NCBI GenBank assembly: GCA_027493055.1
Contig: JAPUDO010000115.1
Coordinates: 1 to 41,104, forward strand
DNA: 41,104 nucleotides
DNA from: Niabella sp.
Lineage (GTDB): Bacteria; Bacteroidota; Bacteroidia; Chitinophagales; Chitinophagaceae
Direction: 5' to 3'
The notes under the pieces are model-generated. The model was not told the origin of the DNA. It made no database searches and saw only the letters and a program-made list of their open reading frames with translations. Shown here piece after piece: positions 34,209 through 41,104 of this stretch (position 1 is its first letter; each line of letters opens with the position of its first letter). Position numbers and translations under genes: made by a program.

Positions 34209-35276
34209 CTACTCCACGCATCCGCAGGTCTCTATGATCTTTTCGGCAAGATCCGCCATAGGCATTGGATTTCCCATACTCCTGTTAGTAAGCAGGATGA
34301 GGCTGAATTTTTTGGCAGGTATTCTGTAAAAGATATTTAAGAACCCGCTGGTGCTTCCCGGGTGATAGGTCACTTTTTCTCCAGAAGGGGTTGTTTTCAG
34401 CCGCCAGCCAAAGCCATAATCAACCATTTCCCCTGAGCTGGTATAATTAGGTGTAAACGCTTCTTCTATAACCGTAAGCGGCAGCACTTTACCCGAATAC
34501 AGGCTTTGGTCCCACTTTAGCATATCATTGATGCTGGAATAGATCCCGCCATCGCCCAGTACGGCGCTGTAAGGGTTTTGGTCCTTCATAAACCAATGTC
34601 CCTCTTTATCCCGAGCATATCCATAAGCCCGATTCTTTACAGCCGAAATGCCTTTTTCATAGGCCACTGTATTATTCATCCTTAAAGGCCTGAATATATT
34701 TTCCGACATGTAGCGTGCAAAGCTCATGCCTGAGAACCTCTCCACCACCAGGGCCAGCAGCGCATAGCCGGTATTACTGTACCTGAATTGTGTGCCGGCA
34801 GGAAAATAAGTGCTCTCCAATCTTTTTACTATCTCCAGTACGTCTTTATCTTTTACCTGGCTGGCAAGCGCCGTATCGCTTACCAGGTTTTCGTAATCCT
34901 GTAAGCCTGAAGTATGGTTCAGCAAATGCTTTACGGTTATACCCCATTCAGGAAAGCCCTCAAAAATAGCTGTCAGTTTCATGTCGAGGTTCAGCTTGCC
35001 CTGCTCTTTCAACTGTAATACCGCAGCAGCAGTAAAGGCTTTTGAAACAGAAGCCAGTCTGAAATTGGTAGCAGATGTTACCCGCCTGTTTTTTTCAAGC
35101 TCCGCCATTCCATAATTTTTTTTATAGATGATCTTCCCGTTCTTTACTATAGCTAACGCCGCTCCCGGCCCCTCTTTGTAAGGCAGCATCAGCTGGTCTA
35201 TGGCCGAAGTATTTTGCGCTTTCAACATAAGCGATGCAGGAAACAGAAAAAAGAGAATGAGGAATTTATTTACCAT
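34209..35276 (-). CDS. Serine hydrolase of the class C beta-lactamase / DD-peptidase fold
   Basis: A 355-aa exported protein (signal about 1-20, ending LKAQ). The SxxK motif is S76-V-S-K79 (ASVSKAF), the second motif is YSNTGY, and the KTG-like element is HPGSTSGF. These define the Pfam Beta-lactamase family of penicillin-binding-like hydrolases, which includes esterases, peptidases and D-amino-acid hydrolases. Nothing indicates antibiotic resistance. It is transcribed convergently to queA and flanked on the 5' side by a degenerate repeat. The physiological substrate is unknown. Confidence 0.9.
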   Translation of the reverse strand: MVNKFLILFFLFPASLMLKAQNTSAIDQLMLPYKEGPGAALAIVKNGKIIYKKNYGMAELEKNRRVTSATNFRLASVSKAFTAAAVLQLKEQGKLNLDMKLTAIFEGFPEWGITVKHLLNHTSGLQDYENLVSDTALASQVKDKDVLEIVKRLESTYFPAGTQFRYSNTGYALLALVVERFSGMSFARYMSENIFRPLRMNNTVAYEKGISAVKNRAYGYARDKEGHWFMKDQNPYSAVLGDGGIYSSINDMLKWDQSLYSGKVLPLTVIEEAFTPNYTSSGEMVDYGFGWRLKTTPSGEKVTYHPGSTSGFLNIFYRIPAKKFSLILLTNRSMGNPMPMADLAEKIIETCGCVE

Positions 35277-35291
35277 ACCGGGACATTAACT

Positions 35292-35371
35292 CCAGAAAGT
35301 TACAGAAAAGGTCAGAAAGTCGGAAAAGTCCGGAGTCAGAAAGTCCGAGTCGGATGCAGGACATACGAAAG
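35292..35371. repeat. GTC-word degenerate repeat
   Basis: Successive words GTCAGAAA, GTCGGAAAA, GTCCGGA, GTCAGAAA, GTCCGA and GTCGGATG. The repeat begins about 15 nt upstream of the serine hydrolase ATG. The same vocabulary occurs at 21400-21423 and 23355-23391 in inverse orientation. Confidence 0.65.
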
Positions 35372-35408
35372 AATTTATATTTATCCACCTGAACGGAAGT
35401 TTTATTTT

Positions 35409-35617
35409 GCCGCGAAGCGGCTGCCTGTTTTTAGAAAATGTTCATTCCAAGATTTAAAGCGCTGCGTAGCTGCGCAACGTTTGTTATGGGTATTTAAAGA
35501 ATTTTATGAGTTCCCCTGATAGCCCAGATCTGTAAGAATCTGACAGGCATACGCCTTTCTTTTTGAGTTCATCTATCGCCCGGAGGCGATAACATACAAA
35601 TACGAGGCGAGGACGCC
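35409..35617. repeat. Cluster of short GC-rich hairpins
   Basis: The 35277-35640 gap has no gene. Besides the GTC words it holds GCCGC-GAA-GCGGC (35409-35421), TATCGCC-CGGA-GGCGATA (35574-35591) and GGCG-AGGA-CGCC (35606-35617), plus an imperfect palindrome near 35459-35480. They may be REP-like elements. Confidence 0.5.
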
Positions 35618-35640
35618 CCGCACAGCAAAAAACAAAAGCC

Positions 35641-36315
35641 TTACAGGTCTACAATACCCACTTCTTTTGCTTCTTCATTCAAATATAAGTCATCTATTGA
35701 AACATAGACCGGACCTGTATTTTCAGGCAAAAGCCTGAGCAGCGCGCCACCTTTGGCATTATCAAGGGCTTTAAACACAAACTCACTGCAATACATCTTG
35801 TCATCAGTATAGAAATTAAAGAACATATCAAACAGTAAACCTGCTGTATAACGGTTACGCAACCATGCAATAAGTGTATGCGTTTCTTTGGAATCCAGGG
35901 AATACCTGAATACAGCAATCCTGTCCACTGCCCCCGGGTCACAAAATACTTCCAGATCTTGCCTTAGCAGTTTCTGGGAAGGATTATAGCTGCCTCCCAA
36001 AGCATGATACACAAACACCGTATCGTTTTCAATCTGAATAATGCCACAATGGGAGTAGGTTTTGTCCTTCCGGTTAAAGCTGCGCGCTGCACGGCTTACT
36101 TCATCTGTTCCGTTTCTGACAATCACATCTCCATTCTTAAGCAAGGACTTTAAGCTATTTATTTTATTGTAAGCATCATCATAATTTTTCCCGGTACAGG
36201 CTGCTATCCAAAAAAGAAAAAGGCATCCGCCTAAACGGATACCTTTGAAGGCAAAATGGATTTTACCTTTATGAATTATGCCCGTCTTTCTCTGCTGTTC
36301 TTTCATGCTCGGCAT
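35641..36315 (-). CDS. YiiX/YebB-like (NlpC/P60 superfamily) lipoprotein
   Basis: A 224-aa protein with a late lipoprotein signal (FWIAAC, Cys40). The motifs fit the permuted papain-fold YiiX family: NGDVIVRNG (about 61-69), TYSHCGII with His89, VYHALGG, and YCSEFVFKAL with Cys176 as the probable nucleophile. The family contains amidase- or peptidase-like cell-envelope enzymes; the substrate is unknown. The start overlaps the phoH 3' end by 47 nt, and no later ATG, GTG or TTG precedes the signal, so I keep the long start (ATG at 36315 or 36306). Confidence 0.8.
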   Translation of the reverse strand: MPSMKEQQRKTGIIHKGKIHFAFKGIRLGGCLFLFWIAACTGKNYDDAYNKINSLKSLLKNGDVIVRNGTDEVSRAARSFNRKDKTYSHCGIIQIENDTVFVYHALGGSYNPSQKLLRQDLEVFCDPGAVDRIAVFRYSLDSKETHTLIAWLRNRYTAGLLFDMFFNFYTDDKMYCSEFVFKALDNAKGGALLRLLPENTGPVYVSIDDLYLNEEAKEVGIVDL

Positions 36316-37252
36316 TATAGGCCTTAATGATGGCTTTTACCAAACGGTGCCTTACTACATCTTCCTCATCCAGCTCAATATAACCAATACCAGGTATATT
36401 ACGTAATATACGGGCAGCCGTTTTTAAGCCGCTACGCTGGTTCTTAGGCAGATCTACCTGCGTCATATCTCCGGTAATAATGGCTTTCGCATTGGCGCCA
36501 ATACGTGTAAGGAACATTTTCAACTGCAGGTCAGTAGCGTTCTGTGCTTCATCCAGGATAATAAAGGCATTGTCTAAAGTACGGCCGCGCATATAGGCCA
36601 GCGGTGCAATCTCAATAGCCCTTGTTGTCATGAAATAGCCCAGCTTATCCGCTGGTATCATATCATCCAGCGCATCATACAGGGGCCTTAAATACGGATC
36701 AATTTTTTCTTTAAGGTCGCCGGGTAAAAATCCCAGGCTTTCGCCTGCTTCTACTGCGGGCCTTGTAAGAATGATCTTTTTTACCTGTTTGTTCTTTAAA
36801 GCCCTTACAGCAAGCGCTACAGCCGTATAGGTTTTACCCGTACCCGCAGGGCCAAGCGCAAAGACGATATCATTCTTCTCTGCTTCCTGCACTAACCGTT
36901 TCTGGTTCGCGGTACGGGCTCTTACGCTTTTGCCATTGGGGCCAAACACCAGCACTTCGTTGGGGTTGCGCTCCATAAAATTGTCAATCACTTCTGCATC
37001 GTCTCCTCCCAGGATCTGGTCAAAATAATTGTTACTCATACTGCCATTTCTTTCTAAATAAGAAATAGCCAGCTTGATTTTTTCGGTAGCAGCCTGTATC
37101 TGCTCGGGAGAACCGCTTAGCTTTAGCTGGGTGCCGCGCGAAAGAATCTTAAGTAACGGAAATTTCTTTTTAAGGATGTCGAGCTTAGCGTTGTTAACCC
37201 CAAAAAAATCAAGAGGATTAACGGTTTCAAGGTTAATAATTGCTTCTGTCAA
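36269..37252 (-). CDS. phoH: PhoH-family ATPase
   Basis: A cytoplasmic 327-aa protein. It has a KH-like N-terminal region, then Walker A GPAGTGKT, the RPAVEAGESLGFLPGDL segment, and Walker B FIILDEAQN, followed by GDMTQVDLP. It is a core PhoH/PhoL NTPase linked to RNA metabolism and ribosome function. No ATG is available at the start. I choose TTG at 37252, which gives MTEAIINLETVNPLDFFGVN, the normal family N terminus. The TTG at 37285 adds 11 unlikely residues. Confidence 0.9.
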   Translation of the reverse strand: MTEAIINLETVNPLDFFGVNNAKLDILKKKFPLLKILSRGTQLKLSGSPEQIQAATEKIKLAISYLERNGSMSNNYFDQILGGDDAEVIDNFMERNPNEVLVFGPNGKSVRARTANQKRLVQEAEKNDIVFALGPAGTGKTYTAVALAVRALKNKQVKKIILTRPAVEAGESLGFLPGDLKEKIDPYLRPLYDALDDMIPADKLGYFMTTRAIEIAPLAYMRGRTLDNAFIILDEAQNATDLQLKMFLTRIGANAKAIITGDMTQVDLPKNQRSGLKTAARILRNIPGIGYIELDEEDVVRHRLVKAIIKAYNAEHERTAEKDGHNS

Positions 37253-37471
37253 TGCTTTGTAGTTTACGATTAAAGCTCCCGGCAAAGGGCAACCGGTTTA
37301 TTTTACGTCATCATGCATGTTACATGATGCCTGCCCTTCTTTTCCAAATATATTTTTTCTACTCAAAAGAACAGAAATTAACTTATTCACAAAATGTGGA
37401 TTCTGTTAAATGTTTTTTAATTAAGAAATGCTTATAAATAAGGATTGAACAAACAGCACAGCTTTGCAGCC

Positions 37472-39925
37472 ATGAAAACTTTACTGCTTTTGTTATGCTG
37501 CTTTATATACCATTCGGTTACAGCACAATATAAGCTGCATGGCAAAATCACCAATATCCGGCTGGAGCCCCTGGCATTTACCAGCGTTCAGCTTAAAGGC
37601 AGCCGTACCGGGGTACTGAGCAAAGAAGACGGCAGCTTTAGCTTTGAGCTAAGCAGCGGCGTTTATGAGGTGATCATATCAATGATTGGTTACCATCCAC
37701 GCTCTATAAAGGTTGTCATTAATAAGCAGGACGTTGAACAAGCTGTTATACTGGAAGAAGATGCTCTAAGCTTATCAGCCGTAACGGTAAAGGGTAAAGC
37801 GCGCGACAGGGCAGAAGAATACATCCGGCAGGTCATCCGTCATAAAGAAGCCATACAGGCCGCACCAGGCGCTTACAGCTGCGATGTTTATATTAAAGCC
37901 GTTCGTGAAGATTCAGCAACGGCTTCCTCTTCAAAGAAGAGAAAAGCAGTCAAAGACAGTGCAAGCCTCCGGGCTGTACCGCCGCTATCCATGAGCGAAA
38001 TTTATTTAAGACTCGATTATGAAAGCCCGGCCCGATTTAAAGAAGAACGCAAAGGCATTACACGCAGGGGAAATACCCGCAACCTGTTTTATTTATCTGT
38101 AACGCAGGGCCGGTTTGACTTTTACGATAACCTGCTGAAAGTACCCGCATTATCAGTAACACCGTTCCTGTCGCCGGTAAGCTATAGCGGTCTGATCGCA
38201 TACAAATACAAAACGCTGAAAGTTGAAAAAAAGGGGGACCACCATATTTATACCATCGGTATTAAGCCGGGCGGACTTAGTAATGCTACGGTTAGCGGAG
38301 AAATAGTTATTGATGACAGCGCATGGGTGATTTTGAGAACGAAGCTCTCTTTTCCCAAATACCACCTGCCCGAATATGATTTTTTTGAGGTGGAACAACA
38401 GTATGACTGGGTGGATAACCAGGCATGGATGATCACCGGGCAAACCTTTACTTATCGATCCAACACCAGGCGGCTTACAGCATCAGGGACCACAACGGTT
38501 ACCTACAAAAATTTTGAGCTGAATAAAAAATTCGGCAAAAAATACTTTGGTCCCGAAATAAGCGCGGCCACAAGGGATGCCTATCGCAGGGACAGCGCTT
38601 TCTGGGCATCTGTAAGAACAGTGCCTCTGACCGGAAAAGAGATCAGGTTGATACAATATACAGACAGTATATATGCAGTAGTCAATAGCAAAGCATACCT
38701 TGACTCTATAGACAGGAAGAATAACAAAGCTAACTGGAAAAACATTTTATATAAAGGCCAGACACTGAGTTATCATGAAAAAGGTACCCAGTATATTTTG
38801 CCCTCCATTGCATCTACCATTTCCTTCAGCTTTGGCGGATACAGGACACAGCTGCCTTTTTCCTTTTCTAAAACAGATAGCCTGAGAAAAATAACAAGGC
38901 TTTACAGCAATATCAGCTATGGCCACCTGAATAAAGATGTGAATGGCCGCATTAATTTATCCCGGAGGTATAATGCTTTTAACCAGGCCACCTATCGTGT
39001 CAGCATCTCAAGGGATTTTGCGGCTATTTATTCAGGCGATGCATGGATCAACCAGCTTAAGCGCACTAACTATTATCTTGACAATTCAATAGGTGCAGGA
39101 TGGAGCAGGGAAATCGTTAACGGTTTATATGTAAAAACAAATTTCAGCATTGCTTTAAGAAGAAGCCTGGCGGGATATAAGACCTATAACTTTGTTGACA
39201 GCATTTTTAATAATGTAGCCGGAGAACAGACAGGAACAGCGCCGGCCTTTAATGCTTACAATGCGCTGTACGGAGATCTGGAGATCAGCTATACGCCCTT
39301 TCAGCCTTATATGCGTGAACCGTTGGAGAAAATAATACTTGAACCCACCTGGCCTACCTTTTATATGCAATGGCGCAAGGGCATACCGCGCCTGCTGGGA
39401 AGTGAGGTAAACTTTGATTACACAGAGCTGGGCATCAGACAATACCTGCGGATGGGGCTTATAGGCAATGCACAATACACGATAAGATCAGGAAGCTTTT
39501 TAAATACAAAAGACCTGCGGCTGGTAGATTATAAATGGCAGCGTAGGGGAGATCCCATTTTTTTTATGAACCCTAACGAAGCTTTCCAGTCGATGGACTC
39601 TACTTTCCCCGTGTTCAAAAGATTTTATGAAGGCCATTATTTCCATGAATTTAACGGGGCTATCCTCAACAAAGTACCGCTGCTCAAAAAAATAGGATTA
39701 CGGGAAGTAGCCGGAGCCGGATTTTTAATTGCCCCGGAGAGAAATCTTCAGTATGTGGAAGCCCTTGCCGGAATTGAAAGGGTATTCAAGCTGCCCTTCC
39801 AGAACTTTCAGAAAGTAAAGCTGGGCGTATATGCTTCAAGTGCCTTTTCCAACCAGTTCCAAACACCTTTCCAGTTTAAAATAGGCCTTACCAGTTGGGA
39901 TACCTTTGGCAATAAGTGGAGATAA
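37472..39925 (+). CDS. DUF5686 outer-membrane protein with carboxypeptidase-regulatory-like domain
   Basis: An 817-aa protein from the ATG at 37472, which starts a clean signal peptide (MKTLLLLLCCFIYHSVTAQ). A CarboxypepD_reg-like domain follows (about 22-100, LHGKITNIRLEPLAFTSVQL). A long DUF5686 region follows, rich in beta strands and ending in a barrel-like C terminus (FQFKIGLTSWDTFGNKW). The family is widespread in Bacteroidota, is predicted to lie in the outer membrane, and is functionally unresolved. It is divergent from phoH. A TTG nine codons earlier exists but would spoil the signal peptide. Confidence 0.85.
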   Translation: MKTLLLLLCCFIYHSVTAQYKLHGKITNIRLEPLAFTSVQLKGSRTGVLSKEDGSFSFELSSGVYEVIISMIGYHPRSIKVVINKQDVEQAVILEEDALSLSAVTVKGKARDRAEEYIRQVIRHKEAIQAAPGAYSCDVYIKAVREDSATASSSKKRKAVKDSASLRAVPPLSMSEIYLRLDYESPARFKEERKGITRRGNTRNLFYLSVTQGRFDFYDNLLKVPALSVTPFLSPVSYSGLIAYKYKTLKVEKKGDHHIYTIGIKPGGLSNATVSGEIVIDDSAWVILRTKLSFPKYHLPEYDFFEVEQQYDWVDNQAWMITGQTFTYRSNTRRLTASGTTTVTYKNFELNKKFGKKYFGPEISAATRDAYRRDSAFWASVRTVPLTGKEIRLIQYTDSIYAVVNSKAYLDSIDRKNNKANWKNILYKGQTLSYHEKGTQYILPSIASTISFSFGGYRTQLPFSFSKTDSLRKITRLYSNISYGHLNKDVNGRINLSRRYNAFNQATYRVSISRDFAAIYSGDAWINQLKRTNYYLDNSIGAGWSREIVNGLYVKTNFSIALRRSLAGYKTYNFVDSIFNNVAGEQTGTAPAFNAYNALYGDLEISYTPFQPYMREPLEKIILEPTWPTFYMQWRKGIPRLLGSEVNFDYTELGIRQYLRMGLIGNAQYTIRSGSFLNTKDLRLVDYKWQRRGDPIFFMNPNEAFQSMDSTFPVFKRFYEGHYFHEFNGAILNKVPLLKKIGLREVAGAGFLIAPERNLQYVEALAGIERVFKLPFQNFQKVKLGVYASSAFSNQFQTPFQFKIGLTSWDTFGNKWR

Positions 39926-39969
39926 TTTCATAAATTCGGTTATCCATAACATCCATAAAACTAAAACTC

Positions 39970-40395
39970 ATGTACGAAACAACCCCTTCTTTTCCAACCG
40001 GCTCTATTCTCTTTCTTATAGCTATATGCGTATTTTATATTTACTGTATGTGGAAAATATACCGCAAAGCAGGTTACCAGGGCTGGGAAGCTATCATTCC
40101 GATTTACGGTACTTATATTCTTTTAAAGATAGTGGGTAAACCCTGGTGGTGGCTGCTGATGATGCTGATCCCGGGTGTTAATATCATTTTCGCTATCTGG
40201 ACCTACAACATGCTTTCGAAAAGCTTTGGTAAAACTGAGCTTTTTACTGTAGGACTTTTATTGCTATCTTTTATTTTCATCCCCGTATTAGCTTTTGGCG
40301 ATGCAAAATATTTGGGCCCTTATGGAGATAGAGCGGCTTTTCTTTCTTATGGTGATAAGAATAGATTTGATTTTGAAAACCCCCAACAATTATAA
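39970..40395 (+). CDS. Small DUF5684-like membrane protein
   Basis: A 141-aa protein with three hydrophobic segments (about 12-28, 56-78 and 90-108). The motif KAGYQGWEAIIPIYGTYILLKIVGKPWWW (shortened: GWEAIIPIYGTY, then GKPWWW) and PGVNIIF are typical of DUF5684, a small inner-membrane family with unknown role, sometimes fused to signal peptidase. The C terminus is hydrophilic (GDKNRFDFENPQQL). It begins 44 nt after the DUF5686 gene on the same strand. Confidence 0.75.
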   Translation: MYETTPSFPTGSILFLIAICVFYIYCMWKIYRKAGYQGWEAIIPIYGTYILLKIVGKPWWWLLMMLIPGVNIIFAIWTYNMLSKSFGKTELFTVGLLLLSFIFIPVLAFGDAKYLGPYGDRAAFLSYGDKNRFDFENPQQL

Positions 40396-40415
40396 CAGGG
40401 CTTCCAAATAAAGAG

Positions 40416-40457
40416 AGGTTGTATTAAGAGTGTGTATAAAAGCTTTTGATACAACCT
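40416..40457. terminator. Bidirectional terminator-like hairpin
   Basis: AGGTTGTAT (40416-40424) pairs perfectly with ATACAACCT (40449-40457); the loop contains the inner palindrome AAAAGCTTTT. It lies between the convergent DUF5684-like gene and rpe. Confidence 0.6.
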
Positions 40458-40462
40458 TTGGT

Positions 40463-41104
40463 TTATATCGCTTTCAGCTTTGCTACTGCATCTATAGGAT
40501 CTTTTGCCCTGAACACGGTGCTCCCGGCTACCAGCACATCTGCTCCGGCATTAATGATCTCCCTGGCATTTTCAATGGTCACGCCGCCATCAATCTCAAT
40601 TAAAACATCAAGATCGCGTTCAGAGATCATTTGCTTCAGCTGCTTTATTTTTTCCAATGTGTAAGGAATAAATTTTTGCCCGCCAAAACCCGGGTTAACG
40701 CTCATAAGGTTTACAATGCTTACCTCATGTAAAATATCGCTCAACAAAGAAACAGGTGTATGCGGGTTAACTGCTACGCCGGCCTTCATACCCAACGATT
40801 TTATTTGAGAAATATCCTGGTGCAGCATAGGGCAGGCTTCAATATGGACCGTTAAATGATCGGCTCCTGCGTTTTTAAAGGTCTCCGCATAACGGCCTGG
40901 CTGTTCTATCATCAGGTGCACGTCACAAGGTTTTTTTACTATTTTTTTTACAAACTCTATCACCATAGGGCCAAAGCTGATATTAGGAACAAACATACCG
41001 TCCATTACATCAAGGTGCAACCAGGCTGCGGCACTATTGTTTACAATTTCAACTTCCTGCTGAAGTTTTAAAAAATCAGCTGCCAGTAAAGAAGGAGCTA
41101 TTAA
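40463..41104 (-). CDS. rpe: Ribulose-phosphate 3-epimerase, partial (5' end beyond the window)
   Basis: A TIM-barrel enzyme of the pentose phosphate pathway that interconverts D-ribulose 5-phosphate and D-xylulose 5-phosphate. Visible motifs: IAPSLLAADFLKLQQE at the window edge, HLDVMDGMFVPNISFGP, CDVHLMIEQP, SVNPGFGGQKF and IEIDGGV. The reading frame stays open to 41104, so only the first few codons are missing. It acts one step below the product expected from FucI plus a ribulokinase, but it looks like core genome and its placement may be chance. Confidence 0.95.
   Translation of the reverse strand, partial: LIAPSLLAADFLKLQQEVEIVNNSAAAWLHLDVMDGMFVPNISFGPMVIEFVKKIVKKPCDVHLMIEQPGRYAETFKNAGADHLTVHIEACPMLHQDISQIKSLGMKAGVAVNPHTPVSLLSDILHEVSIVNLMSVNPGFGGQKFIPYTLEKIKQLKQMISERDLDVLIEIDGGVTIENAREIINAGADVLVAGSTVFRAKDPIDAVAKLKAI

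Noticed and set aside
34209-35276. Antibiotic-resistance beta-lactamase
   Set aside because: It belongs to the broad serine hydrolase family; the motif set does not single out a true AmpC enzyme.
37445-37471. TTG start for the DUF5686 protein
   Set aside because: The ATG at 37472 gives a clean signal peptide; the extension adds polar residues.

Overview
The window is typical Bacteroidota chromosome. It has a SusC/SusD pair, promoters of the phylum-specific -33/-7 type (TTTG-N20-TAnnTTTG), many exported lipoproteins, weak Shine-Dalgarno signals and a DUF5686 outer-membrane protein. A member of the Chitinophagaceae is plausible, but that family assignment is inference.

Layout. (a) 1-5727 holds a duplicated intergenic repeat, a plug-domain/MG2 exported protein (-), a secreted coiled-coil protein (+) and a GH28-type enzyme with an unusual active site (+). 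(b) 5722-32426, all on the minus strand, is a large polysaccharide utilization locus (PUL). Its first operon is susC-susD-SGBP-GH43-(alpha/alpha barrel protein)-GH183. Next come a Tat-exported GH116, a relic of a GH92 gene, a FucP-type permease, a FucI-type isomerase, a DUF6786-like lipoprotein, a GH172, a LacI-type regulator, and an operon GH172-GH183-GH92. (c) 32895-41104 is housekeeping: queA, a serine hydrolase, a YiiX-like lipoprotein, phoH, a DUF5686 protein, a small DUF5684-like membrane protein and the 3' part of rpe, cut by the window edge.

Interpretation. GH172 (DUF2961) x2, GH183 (DUF4185) x2, GH116 and GH43 together match the enzyme set reported for breakdown of mycobacterial D-arabinan/arabinogalactan by gut Bacteroidota. 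FucI-type isomerases also convert D-arabinose to D-ribulose, and FucP-type carriers also accept D-arabinose. No fucosidase family is present. I therefore propose that this PUL consumes the D-arabinan of actinobacterial arabinogalactan or lipoarabinomannan, with GH92 removing mannose and GH43 possibly removing galactofuranose. No ribulokinase is visible in the window.

Regulation. I find six copies of a near-palindromic 16-bp sequence, consensus GCTTAwwCGTTTAAGC with a central CG as in LacI-family operators. They lie upstream of susC (two copies), GH116, fucP, the first GH172 and the second GH172. At three promoters the site directly abuts the -7 box and would cover the transcription start. The encoded LacI protein at 25900-26934 is the obvious candidate to bind them.

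Several intergenic gaps carry degenerate repeats with a roughly 7-nt step, often starting right after a stop codon. I see no tRNA, rRNA, CRISPR array, transposase or phage gene.
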